A stretch of DNA of 64,000 nucleotides, taken from the NCBI RefSeq assembly GCF_000171815.1, contig NZ_ABGR01000001.1:248001-312000 (forward strand), written 5' to 3'. How positions within the stretch are numbered: position 1 is the stretch's first letter; each line of letters begins with the position of its first letter. Shown here piece after piece: positions 19,553 through 28,928 of this stretch. This stretch comes from Vibrio sp. AND4 (GTDB taxonomy: Bacteria > Pseudomonadota > Gammaproteobacteria > Enterobacterales > Vibrionaceae). The position numbers and the translations under genes are program-made. A model generated the notes under the pieces. That model was given only the letters and a program-made list of their open reading frames with translations. It searched no databases and was not told the DNA's origin.

Positions 19553-19657
19553 TAAATGCAGACGCAGGTGATCACATATTGGTAAAGTTGGAAGATAATG
19601 CGTGTTTTATTGTACATATCGAGACAAGCATGCCTCTCAAACGAGCGGAGTTCAGAG

Positions 19658-21394
19658 TTGTTTAAAAATGTGAAAAAATCAGTAACACGCACAATCGCAT
19701 CTGCTCTGATGTTGATTTTGCTTCTTTCAGTGGTGACGACTGGTTTTGCTATCTTCACTCTTGCGTCAAGCCTTAATGATGCAGAAGCCGTAAACGTTGC
19801 GGGCTCAATGCGAATGCAGAGCTATCGTTTAGCCCATGATATGCAAAGTGAGTCTGTGGCTTTTTCCTCACATATTGACTTATTTGAGCAGTCTATTTAC
19901 TCCCCTTCGATGTTGGCGTTGCAACATTGGTCAGTTCCAGAAGATATAACTAAAGACTATTACCGACTTATTCTTCGTTGGCATGAACTTAAATCAGTGT
20001 TAAATAGCCAAGACAGAGACAGATACCAGGAGCTAGTCGCTGGTTTTGTTCAACAAATCGATACTTTTGTATTTAAGTTGCAGGGCTATTCAGAACAAAA
20101 GCTGATCAACTTAGCTTGGGTAGGGGGGATAGGGTTAGGCGGTATTCTTTTTGTCAGTATGTTCGTTGTCCATTTTGTGAGGCTAGAAGTTGTCCGGCCG
20201 CTCCGTGCACTGGTATTAGCCAGTGAACAAATTCAAAACCGATCGTTTAATGTATCACTCAATGTTTCGAGTGATAACGAAATGGGGATTTTGACAACTG
20301 CTTTCAATCGGATGGCAAGTGACCTTGGTAAACTCTACCGTGGTTTGGAGCAAGCGGTTGATGAGAAAACTCGTAAGCTGCGACACGCCAATCAATCGCT
20401 TCAGGTATTGTACGACTCATCGAGAGAGCTCACGGCTTCAAGAATTCATCAAGAAAATTTCCAAGCGATCTTGCGGCATATTGCTAGTTTGGAAGGTATT
20501 CGTGCTGCTAAGCTCGAAATATCTCAAATAGGCGAGCCAAACTGGATACTCACTGAAGGGGAAGAGTGTGGTCATCAATGTGACAGTGAATGTCATACAA
20601 AAACATTGATGATTGACGGTGTACACTTGGGTTATTTGTATTGGAAAGCGGGCTTACCATGTCCAAATGAGTCTGTCATTGATAACTTTGTTCAAATATT
20701 ATCTCGCGCAGTTTATTACAACCAAGCACAACGACAAGCAGAGCAACTGCTTCTAATGGAAGAACGCGCGACTATCGCACGTGAGTTACATGATTCATTG
20801 GCTCAGGCGCTCTCATATTTGAAGATTCAAGTATCACTACTCAAAAGAAGTGTGGGTAACATTCCGGGCGACAAATCCATTGAACAGACCAACCAAGTGA
20901 TTGCTGAATTGGATACTGGATTATCGGCGGCATACACTCAGTTAAGAGAGCTTTTGACGACATTCCGTTTGACAATAAAAGAAGGCAGCTTTGGTCAGGC
21001 GCTGCAAGAGATGGTTTCGACGCTTGATGATCAAACCGCAGCGAATATCTCACTTCACAATGAGCTCTCCTCAACAGAATTAGATGCACACCAACAGGTT
21101 CATCTACTACAGTTGATAAGAGAAGCGGTGATAAATGCGATCAAGCATGCTCAGGCGAACAATATAAAAATTCAATGCCTCGACGCAGATGGGAAGGTTA
21201 CCGTCACTGTCAAGGATGATGGTATAGGGTTTGAGCAGCAAGATGAAAAATTAAATCATTATGGCATGAGTATTATGCAAGAGCGTGCGAAAAGGTTGCG
21301 TGCTGAGTTGCAGATTGAAACGGCAAAGAATGACGGCTGTATGGTAAGACTAGAATTTCAACACAGTAAGGAAGTAAACATTGACAGTGTGTAA
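19658..21394 (+). CDS. narQ: NarQ, nitrate/nitrite sensor histidine kinase
   Basis: 578 residues from TTG 19658, which has GGAG 7 bases upstream and gives an N terminus FKNVKKSVTRTIASALML; an ATG at 19598 would add 20 basic residues. Two membrane helices (about 12-35 and 145-170) flank a periplasmic sensor with the nitrate-binding P-box pattern NVAGSMRMQSYRLA. HAMP follows, then a GAF-like module with Cys304, Cys308, Cys312 and Cys335, and a HisKA_3 domain with His378 in ARELHDSLAQALSY and an ATPase domain (DDGIGF). narP overlaps its end. The likely partner is NarP, with nap as target. Confidence 0.9.
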   Translation: MFKNVKKSVTRTIASALMLILLLSVVTTGFAIFTLASSLNDAEAVNVAGSMRMQSYRLAHDMQSESVAFSSHIDLFEQSIYSPSMLALQHWSVPEDITKDYYRLILRWHELKSVLNSQDRDRYQELVAGFVQQIDTFVFKLQGYSEQKLINLAWVGGIGLGGILFVSMFVVHFVRLEVVRPLRALVLASEQIQNRSFNVSLNVSSDNEMGILTTAFNRMASDLGKLYRGLEQAVDEKTRKLRHANQSLQVLYDSSRELTASRIHQENFQAILRHIASLEGIRAAKLEISQIGEPNWILTEGEECGHQCDSECHTKTLMIDGVHLGYLYWKAGLPCPNESVIDNFVQILSRAVYYNQAQRQAEQLLLMEERATIARELHDSLAQALSYLKIQVSLLKRSVGNIPGDKSIEQTNQVIAELDTGLSAAYTQLRELLTTFRLTIKEGSFGQALQEMVSTLDDQTAANISLHNELSSTELDAHQQVHLLQLIREAVINAIKHAQANNIKIQCLDADGKVTVTVKDDGIGFEQQDEKLNHYGMSIMQERAKRLRAELQIETAKNDGCMVRLEFQHSKEVNIDSV

Positions 21395-22013
21395 AGTAAT
21401 GCTGGTGGACGATCACCCACTCATGAGACGTGGTGTTCATCAGCTCCTTAGTTTCGAACCTGACTTTGAAGTGGTGGCAGAGGCGAGCAGCGGTGCGGAT
21501 GCCGTTGCCAAAGCGCATGGACTTGATCTGGATCTTGTGCTTCTCGATCTAAACATGAAGGGCATGTCTGGACTAGATACGCTGAAGGCTCTGCGTACGG
21601 ATGGTTGTGATGCTCGAATCGTTATTCTAACCGTATCCGACAGTCCTGCTGATATCACTGCTATTGTACGGAGTGGCGCGGATGGCTACCTATTGAAGGA
21701 CACGGAGCCAGACGAATTGGTCGGATTACTCAAACAGGCACACAAAGGGGATAAAGCATATAGTCAAGCGATAGCAGAATACCTTATCGCGAATAAAGGG
21801 CAAGAAAACGTATTCGATACGCTGACCGACCGCGAGACTCAGATCTTAAAAGAGGTCTCACGTGGCTATAGAAATAAGGAAATTGCCGAGCATCTATTTA
21901 TCTCAGAGTCCACCGTCAAAGTACATATGAAGAGCTTACTCAAGAAGCTAAAAATGCCTTCTCGCACGGCAGCGACGGTACTTTATTTAGAACGGTTTGG
22001 GGAAATGAAGTAA
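21381..22013 (+). CDS. narP: NarP, nitrate/nitrite response regulator
   Basis: 210 residues. Receiver domain with acidic pair Asp10-Asp11, phospho-acceptor Asp56 (VLLDLNMKGMSG) and Lys105-type KDT, then a C-terminal LuxR-type helix-turn-helix (LTDRETQILKEVSRGYRNKEI). Start is TTG 21381, with GGAAG 6 bases upstream; it overlaps narQ by 14 bases. Activates or represses anaerobic genes at 7-2-7 heptamer sites, two of which are visible in this window (napF and the alcohol dehydrogenase). Confidence 0.93.
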   Translation: MTVCKVMLVDDHPLMRRGVHQLLSFEPDFEVVAEASSGADAVAKAHGLDLDLVLLDLNMKGMSGLDTLKALRTDGCDARIVILTVSDSPADITAIVRSGADGYLLKDTEPDELVGLLKQAHKGDKAYSQAIAEYLIANKGQENVFDTLTDRETQILKEVSRGYRNKEIAEHLFISESTVKVHMKSLLKKLKMPSRTAATVLYLERFGEMK

Positions 22014-22046
22014 GGATCAGTGACTGACTTTCAAAATGCGATATGC

Positions 22047-22077
22047 AAAAACCGCCCAATTATGGGCGGTTTTATTT
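22047..22077. terminator. bidirectional terminator between narP and a small gene
   Basis: AAAACCGCCCA (22047-22057), loop ATTAT region, TGGGCGGTTTT (22063-22073) form an 11-bp stem with A and T tracts. It ends narP on the plus strand and the small gene at 22072-22245 on the minus strand; that gene's stop lies inside the 3' edge of the stem. Confidence 0.85.
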
Positions 22078-22245
22078 GTCAGGGCGAATCGAGTATAAAT
22101 CACTGTCGTATTTACCGCACTCCAAGTAATAGTGATGCGCCGCCCTTTTATCCTTCGCGACGACATTCATACGGTGTATTTTTCCCTCTTCAAAATAACG
22201 AATCTCATACTTCACACTCGTATCAAGTTGTTCAGCAGCAGCCAT
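22072..22245 (-). CDS. 57-residue protein of unknown function
   Basis: A small gene below common length limits. Translation starts MAAAEQLDTSVKYEIRYFEE and ends LYSIRPDK. A strong ribosome site GGAGGAG lies 5 bases before the ATG, and the gene ends in the shared terminator. The protein is charged, with a beta-strand-like first half (VKYEIRYFEEGKIHRMNVV) and one cysteine. No family recognised; it may be cytoplasmic. Confidence 0.7.
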   Translation of the reverse strand: MAAAEQLDTSVKYEIRYFEEGKIHRMNVVAKDKRAAHHYYLECGKYDSDLYSIRPDK

Positions 22246-22528
22246 GCGACTCCTCCATTAACTGTCCAGATGTTGTTTCAATAATATCATTAATAAAATC
22301 GAGCAATATTTATGCCATTTTAGTTGGCGTGTGCAGTTCAATATTTGTTCTGAAAATGCGTGCTCACTCACTTTTTTGCTGATAGTCGTGATAAGAAGTG
22401 ACCTCCGTGCTCTATATACTCTATAAGTGACAATACTCTTTACTAGACTGACGATATTTTGCCGTAATAACGAGTTATCTAGAATGAGTATAGGACTTAA
22501 TCAGTGGAAAAGGGAATATGGTTCAGTT

Positions 22529-23389
22529 ATGGAATTAAACAGTGTGCCTAATAAAGCAGTCCGATATGGATGTATATTGATATCCATTTTAGTGTTACTT
22601 GGGTGTACCAATAAGTTCTTATATCGTAATCTAGACTGGCTCGTGATTGAATATGTGGACGATTATGTCTCGTTAAATGGAGACCAGGAGGCATTACTTG
22701 AAGCGCGTATATTATTGTTAGCAGGTTGGCATAAAAAAGACGAATTACCTTTATATATCGATCACTTAAAACAATTAGAAACTCTCAATAAAGACACCGT
22801 TACTTTGGGCGTATTGCAATTAAATAGACAACAAATGATAGGGCACTATCAGCGCCTAGTCTCAAAAGTAGCACCAGATCTCTTTTCGCTGAGCATGCAG
22901 CTTAGTAGCCAACAACAAGCTGAGTTTGTTAAAAATGTAAAAGAACGTTACAAAAAAAGGAATGAAAAATATGCAGGGAAAACGGAACAAGAGCTTAGAG
23001 AAATTGTCCTAGAGAATACAGAAGAGTGGATGGAAGATTGGCTTGGTAAATTATCAGTTCAACAACAATTACGAGCTAAACAGCTTTCTCAAGCTATTGT
23101 CATAAATACTGTATTGTGGCGTGATTATCGCTCATCAATAATTCAAGAACTCGAATACCTTTTCGAAAATAAGAGTAACAGCGTGGTTTATCAGCAAGTA
23201 TTCATGACACTCTTATTTGAGCCAGAAAGCTATTATAGTGATCAACTGACTAAAAATATCGAACATAATATTGCTTTGACGGATCAATTTATCTTGGATA
23301 TTTCTCAAACAATGAATGATAAACAGTGGCGGCACTTCCATAGAAAGGTCCGCGAATGGCGAGAGCTTGCTGAAGATTTATTGAAATAA
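22529..23389 (+). CDS. DUF6279-type lipoprotein
   Basis: 286 residues from ATG 22529; a longer frame from 22427 has no better ribosome site. Residues 9-26 form a lipoprotein signal ending in the lipobox LLGC (ISILVLLGC), then TNKFLYRNLDWLVIEYVDDYV, typical of small Gram-negative lipoproteins of the DUF6279 group. The rest is helical and rich in Gln, Glu and Lys. It is probably attached to a membrane in the periplasm. Function unknown. No close partner: the gene stands alone between narP and the deaminase. Confidence 0.75.
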   Translation: MELNSVPNKAVRYGCILISILVLLGCTNKFLYRNLDWLVIEYVDDYVSLNGDQEALLEARILLLAGWHKKDELPLYIDHLKQLETLNKDTVTLGVLQLNRQQMIGHYQRLVSKVAPDLFSLSMQLSSQQQAEFVKNVKERYKKRNEKYAGKTEQELREIVLENTEEWMEDWLGKLSVQQQLRAKQLSQAIVINTVLWRDYRSSIIQELEYLFENKSNSVVYQQVFMTLLFEPESYYSDQLTKNIEHNIALTDQFILDISQTMNDKQWRHFHRKVREWRELAEDLLK

Positions 23390-23567
23390 TTGCCGATAAA
23401 ACAAATCATTAATGTGAGTGCCACTTTACATGTTGCGAGCGTTGAACTCGCCAAAGAGAACGCAAACAGGTTATCGCCATGAGCTTAGATGTAAACCCAG
23501 ACACTAGGTTAGGTCTGAGTTTAACCATAAATGTCGTTGTTAACGTTTAAAAGTGGAGAGTAAGCGT

Positions 23568-24026
23568 TCAACGTGCACTTTTCTCTTCCATTTGCTCTAT
23601 TGGCAGCCAGTTTACTTCTACACCAGCTTGAGCAAACATGTCCTGACTGACCTGGATTTTGTCGCCCCAACGAGATAAGAAATCATCAGATTGTACAGGG
23701 CAGCTTACACGTGAAATCCCCGTTTGGATAATTTTCGCCGCGCAGTTTGGACAAGGGAAGTGAGTAACCCAAATCTCACAACCATCTAAGTCACGTTTCG
23801 AAAACAAAATGGCGTTCTCTTCTGCATGGAGTGTTTTTAGGTATTTCAGTTCACGCTCGTCAGTATCGACGCTGTCGGATACGCCGTGCGGATAGCCGTT
23901 GAATCCAACAGAAACAATACGGTTTTGTTTTGTGATTACTGCACCAACTTGTGTCGAAGGATCTTTACTCCATGACGCAACAAGTTCAGCCATCTGGTAG
24001 AAACGTTTCTCCCATTTAGAAATCAT
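23568..24026 (-). CDS. deoxycytidylate (dCMP) deaminase-type protein
   Basis: 152 residues of the cytidine/dCMP deaminase superfamily. Zinc ligands and catalytic Glu are clear: His67-Ala-Glu69 and Cys92-x-x-Cys95 in PCPNCAAK. The N terminus KDPSTQVGAVI is typical of dCMP deaminase, which makes dUMP for thymidylate synthesis. Substrate not proven; ComE-type relatives share the motifs. Confidence 0.85.
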   Translation of the reverse strand: MISKWEKRFYQMAELVASWSKDPSTQVGAVITKQNRIVSVGFNGYPHGVSDSVDTDERELKYLKTLHAEENAILFSKRDLDGCEIWVTHFPCPNCAAKIIQTGISRVSCPVQSDDFLSRWGDKIQVSQDMFAQAGVEVNWLPIEQMEEKSAR

Positions 24027-24158
24027 ACTTATCCTCTGACGAAAGCTTTAACTTATCTGCATGATAACGTATTTAGCTTTAAAAAATAGCAAAAACCTTG
24101 TGCTAATTCTGATTACTCATTGTGATTAGTATTTGGCTCCTCTATTGGTAAAGAAAAA

Positions 24159-24184
24159 GCCCGAAGCATGAGAGTACTTCGGGC
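24159..24184 (-). terminator. terminator of the chemotaxis receptor gene
   Basis: GCCCGAAG (24159-24166), 10-base loop, CTTCGGGC (24177-24184), with A-rich bases on the left that give a U tract (TTTTTCTT) on the minus strand. It ends the gene at 24222-25991. Confidence 0.8.
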
Positions 24185-24221
24185 TATTGATTGGTATTAA
24201 ATGCGACTAGAGAAATTTGGA

Positions 24222-25991
24222 TTACGAACTGCGAGTTTTAAATTTCGCAACCGCTTCATCCATGTCATGAGCTTGAGCAGAGACGGTATCAACTTCATGC
24301 AGGCACTTTTGTGCTGATTGCATGTTGTTTTCTGAAATCACGTTCAATTCGGTAATGGAATCGCTCACTTGATTCATAACGATGCCTTGTTCCTCAATGG
24401 CAGAGGCGATGCGCTCTGAATTACCTTGAATCGCGTGCATGTCTGCAATGATTTGCTGAAGGCTTGAATCTAACTTCTCAGATGCATGCAGAGTTTGTTG
24501 GCCTTGTTCGTTACATTGGTCGATGTCAGAAACGACCATCGACATTTGCGTTTGGATGTCTGACACGACGCGAGTGATTTCTTCTGTTGATTGATGAGTT
24601 CGACTTGCGAGTGCGCGCACTTCATCTGCTACGACGGCAAAGCCACGGCCTTGTTCACCTGCTCGCGCTGCCTCAATGGCTGCGTTTAGTGCAAGTAGGT
24701 TGGTTTGTTCAGCAATGTCTTGGATAATATTGACTGCTCCGCCAATCTTCGCCACGTGTTCATTTAGAGAGCCGATTGACTGCTGGCTGTTAGAAAGAAT
24801 ACCAGTTAGCTGGCCGACGTTCGTCACGGTCGTTTCCACAACTGCGCGACCCTGTTCTGCGTTGTTTGCCGCCTGATGAACGCCTTCTACGGCAACCGAA
24901 GTACTTTCGGATATTTCGCCAATCGTCGAGACCATTTGTTGTACTGCGGTTGCCATTGACGAGGTATGATCAGCTTGCGCGTGGAATTGTTCCATCACGC
25001 CCTCTAGCTCAGAGTGCATGCTACCCGTGCTGGAAGATAGCTGTGCTGACTTTTCTTGCGAACCATGGATCAAGGTTTCAAGCTTATCCAATAGATCATT
25101 TAGATGGTGGCTGATGTCCGCCAGTTCGTCTTTGCCAGTCAGTGTTGAACGCAAGCCCATGTCATTGCTTTCACTGATGGTTTTGATGGTTACTAGTAAA
25201 CTGCTAACACGCGTATTGATCGAGCGAGAAATTTGCAGAATCAAGGCAACGACAGTCACAAAGACTACTGCAGTGATGATTTGTTTCACCAAGGTGTTTC
25301 GTGCATTGTGCGCATGAACCGCCTTGCTCAATTCTGATGAGAAAGTTTTAAATTGCTCTTCAACTGTGTGCGACAGGGCGCGAGTTTCGCCCAGTAGACC
25401 TTTGTTGTAGGCGACACCAATGGTCTGTTTCTGAGTTGCAAGCTGTCGTGCGTTTTTAATTAAGACTGGTGCATAAAGGTCTTGTATTAGACTTTCGTCC
25501 ATTTGTCCGGCTCTAACTCGTTGCGCGAATTTAGTCAACGCTATTACTTGCTGATGGTTTGCCACTTGTTCAGCGTCAGACAAAGCTTGTTCGAAGCCTG
25601 CTAATAGACCGCTATCAGCGTTGAGACCAAAGTGTTCATAAGCCGCCACAAGGTTCTCGAAGCCTTTTTGATAAGCTATCAAGTTTTGTTTAAAACGTTG
25701 GCTAGAAGGCAGATCGTAGCGGTTGAGGATATCAGACAGATCTTGTTCAATATTCACAAACTTATCGACGTTACCATTGAATTTATCGAGGTATTTGATG
25801 TTACTGCGCAATAGGAAGTCCTTCTCATTGCGGCGCAGGTTAAGGAGACGAATTTCGAGGTCACCAACCAATTTAACTGCGTTATTGAGTTCTTGGCTTT
25901 GACTCGCGAAGTGTGACGATGTACCCAGTAGGGCCACAATCCCCAAAATGGCAATTACTCCAAGGGAGTAGAGCTTGTGCCTGATAGTCAT
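24222..25991 (-). CDS. methyl-accepting chemotaxis protein
   Basis: 589 residues. First membrane helix at about 9-27, a helical periplasmic sensor of some 210 residues (four-helix-bundle type, [20 protein letters not shown]), second helix at about 240-258, HAMP, then the cytoplasmic signalling domain with the hairpin tip [20 protein letters not shown]. It sends signals to CheA/CheW. No C-terminal pentapeptide tether for CheR is seen. Ligand unknown. Confidence 0.92.
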   Translation of the reverse strand: MTIRHKLYSLGVIAILGIVALLGTSSHFASQSQELNNAVKLVGDLEIRLLNLRRNEKDFLLRSNIKYLDKFNGNVDKFVNIEQDLSDILNRYDLPSSQRFKQNLIAYQKGFENLVAAYEHFGLNADSGLLAGFEQALSDAEQVANHQQVIALTKFAQRVRAGQMDESLIQDLYAPVLIKNARQLATQKQTIGVAYNKGLLGETRALSHTVEEQFKTFSSELSKAVHAHNARNTLVKQIITAVVFVTVVALILQISRSINTRVSSLLVTIKTISESNDMGLRSTLTGKDELADISHHLNDLLDKLETLIHGSQEKSAQLSSSTGSMHSELEGVMEQFHAQADHTSSMATAVQQMVSTIGEISESTSVAVEGVHQAANNAEQGRAVVETTVTNVGQLTGILSNSQQSIGSLNEHVAKIGGAVNIIQDIAEQTNLLALNAAIEAARAGEQGRGFAVVADEVRALASRTHQSTEEITRVVSDIQTQMSMVVSDIDQCNEQGQQTLHASEKLDSSLQQIIADMHAIQGNSERIASAIEEQGIVMNQVSDSITELNVISENNMQSAQKCLHEVDTVSAQAHDMDEAVAKFKTRSS

Positions 25992-26062
25992 AAATTTTTT
26001 CCTGAATAGTTGACTAAAGTATGAAACCCCAAAAGGCTCCTAATGGCTAGCACTGACATTGA

Positions 26063-26476
26063 TTAATACAGCATTTTCTGGCGTTGCTGTTTTTTCGTCG
26101 CTTGCTTGTTTTTACTATCAAGTCTTCGACGTTGTGAAGCGCGAGTTGGCTTGGTTTTTATACGCTTCTTTTCTTGTTGACCTGCAGATTGTATTAACGC
26201 TTGCAATCGATTTAGTGCGTCTTGTTTATTCTGCTCCTGTGTCCGAAATTGCTGCGCTTTAATGATAACTACACCATCTTTGGATATCCGGCTGTCAGAA
26301 AGGGCAAGAAGTCGCTCTTTGTAGAACTCCGGCAGTTTGGAATGGCTGATGTCAAAGCGCAAATGTATAGCGGACGATACCTTGTTAACGTTCTGCCCAC
26401 CATTTCCTTGAGCTCTAATGGGTAATAATTGAATTTCCCAATCTTGAATTGTGACAGAGTTCGAAATTTTAAGCAT
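26063..26476 (-). CDS. arfB: ArfB, peptidyl-tRNA hydrolase for ribosome rescue
   Basis: 137 residues of the YaeJ/ArfB group. The GGQ release motif is at residues 26-28 (GNGGQNVNKVSSAIHL) and the C-terminal tail is rich in Lys/Arg (about 100-137), which fits the mRNA channel of stalled ribosomes. It frees ribosomes from mRNAs that lack a stop codon. A second rescue factor, arfA, lies 5 kb away at 31153. Confidence 0.9.
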   Translation of the reverse strand: MLKISNSVTIQDWEIQLLPIRAQGNGGQNVNKVSSAIHLRFDISHSKLPEFYKERLLALSDSRISKDGVVIIKAQQFRTQEQNKQDALNRLQALIQSAGQQEKKRIKTKPTRASQRRRLDSKNKQATKKQQRQKMLY

Positions 26477-26686
26477 AGTAACTGAACCCCGATAAGGATT
26501 GTAATGATGGTTGATAAATTACCACCAGAGAGGGGTAAATAGAAGAATTGGCATGCACATAGCCTAAAAAGGCGTATTTCCTATGTGTCCAACACCTTGA
26601 CTGAATGCATACCAAGCAATCAGAATACTTAGTGCAGTGAATAACGAACGTGAAGCGGCTCTCGACCCCAAACTTGTGACCAATAA

Positions 26687-26711
26687 AAACGCCGCGATTG
26701 ATGCGGCGTTT
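26687..26711 (-). terminator. terminator of the FKBP gene
   Basis: AAACGCCGC (26687-26695), 7-base loop, GCGGCGTTT (26703-26711); A-rich bases to the left give the U tract on the minus strand, and T-rich bases to the right make it work on both strands. Confidence 0.82.
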
Positions 26712-26728
26712 TATGGCATTGTTAATGA

Positions 26729-27202
26729 CTATTGGATATCCAATAATTCCACATCAAAAATCAGCACACTTGCTGGTGGGATAGGCCCTGAACCGCTCTT
26801 ACCGTAGCCGAGTGTACTCGGTACGAATAGGCGAATTTTCTCACCTACAACCATGTACTGCAGGCCTTCTTGCCAGCCTTTTATTACTTGATTTAGGCCG
26901 AATGTTATTGGCTCGCCACGCTCTACAGAGCTATCGAAAATCGTACCGTCGATGAGTGTACCGTGGTAGTGGACTTTCACTTTGCTGTTTGCTGCTGGGT
27001 GAACGTCACCAGTACCTTTCTCAAGCACTTGGTATTGTAGGCCGCTCTCTGTCGTAATTACATCTTCCTTCTTGCTGTTTTCCAGCAGGAATTCTTGACC
27101 CTTAGCATAGTTTTCGTCTGCCACCTTATGATTAGTCCAAGTGCGATAAATAAAGAACGCCGCTAGGACAAAAATAATGATAGGAAAAAGAAATTTAGAC
27201 AC
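26729..27202 (-). CDS. FKBP-type peptidyl-prolyl cis-trans isomerase, membrane-anchored
   Basis: 157 residues. N-terminal membrane anchor (about 4-20), short linker, then one FKBP domain (YQVLEKGTGDVHPAANSKVKVHYHGTLIDGTIFDSS) with the conserved GWQEGLQYMVVGEK and the Y(G)KSGSGPIPPASVLIFDVELL end. It speeds proline isomerisation and helps protein folding, here in the cell envelope. The gene follows a DsbA-like gene by 14 bases, so they form a folding operon. Confidence 0.9.
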   Translation of the reverse strand: MSKFLFPIIIFVLAAFFIYRTWTNHKVADENYAKGQEFLLENSKKEDVITTESGLQYQVLEKGTGDVHPAANSKVKVHYHGTLIDGTIFDSSVERGEPITFGLNQVIKGWQEGLQYMVVGEKIRLFVPSTLGYGKSGSGPIPPASVLIFDVELLDIQ

Positions 27203-27216
27203 AATAACTCCTTATC

Positions 27217-27849
27217 TTACTTTGGTTGTTTTAGCAGATAGTCAATGGTGTCTGCCATTGCTTCAACCGTCTCGTGACCACCAGTGATCACTTGGTACTT
27301 ACCGTTTACGATGAAGGCAGGGACTGAGTTGATTTGACCACGAGTTGTGATCTGTTCAGCTTTGGTGACGAGTTTAAGCAATTGTGCTTTTTGCGCTTCG
27401 TCTAGTAGGTATGGGCTTACTAGACCACGAGTATTGAAAGCTTTCTCAACCGCAGCTTGGCGTTCGTCAGCTGTTGCATCTGCTCCCATCTGAACAGCAG
27501 CGAATAGTTCTTCCATAAACGCTTTGTCTGGTGTGCCGTTTACCTGCATGGCAGCAGTATAGAAAATCATTGCGCTGACTTGTGCACTTTCATTAAAAGT
27601 TACATGCACTTTCTCAACTTTTTGCTTGGTCAAGGATTCGATCTGAGGGACAAACTGTTCCATTGTACGACAGTGACCACAAGTGAGAGAAAAAGCTTCA
27701 GTCACAGGAGCAAGGTTGTATTCGGTAAGTGATACTGGCAATACTTCGTATTGTTTGCCCTGTTGCGGCTGACTATTGCCGTTATCACAAGCCGTTAGGG
27801 CAAATATGGCGGCAAAGACTGCAACAATTTTTGAAATGTTTTTAAACAT
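27217..27849 (-). CDS. DsbA-like thioredoxin-fold lipoprotein
   Basis: 210 residues. Lipoprotein signal ending in LTAC (Cys21), then a thioredoxin fold with active-site Cys57-Gly-His-Cys60 and a cis-proline region NSVPAFIVNG. Typical DsbA has Cys-Pro-His-Cys; the Gly variant is like that of eukaryotic PDI and may alter redox power. Function is likely disulfide formation or exchange in the periplasm. The FKBP gene follows it directly. Confidence 0.88.
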   Translation of the reverse strand: MFKNISKIVAVFAAIFALTACDNGNSQPQQGKQYEVLPVSLTEYNLAPVTEAFSLTCGHCRTMEQFVPQIESLTKQKVEKVHVTFNESAQVSAMIFYTAAMQVNGTPDKAFMEELFAAVQMGADATADERQAAVEKAFNTRGLVSPYLLDEAQKAQLLKLVTKAEQITTRGQINSVPAFIVNGKYQVITGGHETVEAMADTIDYLLKQPK

Positions 27850-28201
27850 AGGTAAGGCTCTAATTAGTGGGATTGTGGTTAGTTTATCGGTTAACCCTAT
27901 CGACGAAAACCATTAATACGGCTTGTTACACTAAAGTGAGACAATCGAAGAAAGTTTAGACAAAACAGAGCAATGATGGGATAAATCAAGCCGTTAGCAC
28001 TTGATAAAAAGAGTTTAGTTTGTTTAAAGGCTAGCTTTGCCTCTTGGGTAAATAGCGGAGTTGGAGAAATGCGAGCACAAATCAGGCCGTTGGCACGATA
28101 GGTGCTTGTTGGATAGAGATACTGAGTGGCAGAGAAGTTCTAAAGTCTGAGCCATTTAAGCCGACACAGTGTTCAGGAGTTCGTTCTACGTTGGTAATGA
28201 T
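27850..28201. other. intergenic region, divergent genes
   Basis: About 350 bases between the DsbA-like gene (minus) and the OmpA-type lipoprotein (plus). I see no gene, repeat or hairpin that I can support. Promoters for both genes should be here. Confidence 0.5.
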
Positions 28202-28831
28202 ATGAAGCATTGGTATTTAGTTGCATGCGGTTTACTCGCCGGATGCTCCAGCATTAATCCAGATATGGATATGATTCCGGGTGGCAATATGTTAGATGTT
28301 GCTCCTCGAACTAATTCTGAGCTGAGACACCCAGAGTGGGGTTACACGAAGTCATACGCAGCAGCACCACGCTATGTTACTCAGGCTCAGAATTCGATGG
28401 AAAAAAAGTCAGACGGCATGATGTCGTTGGAGAGGTTCTTAAACAGGCATCAAATTGCCCATGAGACCATCAATGGCGAACATCTAATGGTACGTTTGAA
28501 AGAGCAAGTTCACTTTCAAACGGGCTCTTCAAGGTTATCTGCACAGTCTCAGGGTTGGATACAAAGCCTAGGGCACTATCTTGCCAAACGAACTGATATT
28601 GATGTCGTGGTTAACGGCCACGCGGACAGCGCGGGCGCAGCGAGCTTCAATGACTCCTTATCCGAAAAACGTGCACGTGAAGTTGAAAAGCAATTACTTG
28701 AAACCAGCTTGCCGCGTCAGAGAGTGTTTTCACGAGGATTTGGTGAGTATGTGCCACAGTGCAGTAACGCAACAGCAAGTGGTAAGGCATGCAATCGTAG
28801 AGTGGAGCTAATGCTGATTGTCGGTCAGTAA
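28202..28831 (+). CDS. OmpA-family lipoprotein
   Basis: 209 residues from ATG 28202. The signal MKHWYLVACGLLAGC ends in a lipobox (Cys15). The C-terminal half is an OmpA-type peptidoglycan-binding domain (VHFQTGSSRLSAQSQGW, then VVNGHADSAGAASFNDSLSEKRAREV). It should anchor the outer membrane to peptidoglycan. The ribosome site is weak; an upstream in-frame GTG (28169) only adds 11 non-signal residues. Confidence 0.85.
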   Translation: MKHWYLVACGLLAGCSSINPDMDMIPGGNMLDVAPRTNSELRHPEWGYTKSYAAAPRYVTQAQNSMEKKSDGMMSLERFLNRHQIAHETINGEHLMVRLKEQVHFQTGSSRLSAQSQGWIQSLGHYLAKRTDIDVVVNGHADSAGAASFNDSLSEKRAREVEKQLLETSLPRQRVFSRGFGEYVPQCSNATASGKACNRRVELMLIVGQ

Positions 28832-28873
28832 ATAAAGATATTGATATAGAACCCAAAGATCATGAAGTAAAAG

Positions 28874-28902
28874 AAAAGAGGCACCAGTTAGGTGCCTCTT
28901 TT
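28874..28902. terminator. bidirectional terminator
   Basis: AAAAGAGGCACC (28874-28885), loop AGTTA, GGTGCCTCTTTT (28891-28902). It separates the OmpA-type gene (plus) from the glutaredoxin-like gene (minus), with A and T tracts on both sides. Confidence 0.88.
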
Positions 28903-28928
28903 ACATCCGCCAATGTTCTTAGGGGGAA

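Noticed and set aside
23400..23565. Inverted matches (CCACTTT with AAAGTGG; AAACCCAGAC with GTCTGAGTTT) before the dCMP deaminase
   Set aside because: Short and imperfect; considered as a small mobile element, but no target duplication or second copy was seen.
26551..26587. Nested hairpin GCACATAGCC/CTATGTG between arfB and the FKBP gene
   Set aside because: No T tract or gene association; could be an RNA fold, but evidence is too thin.
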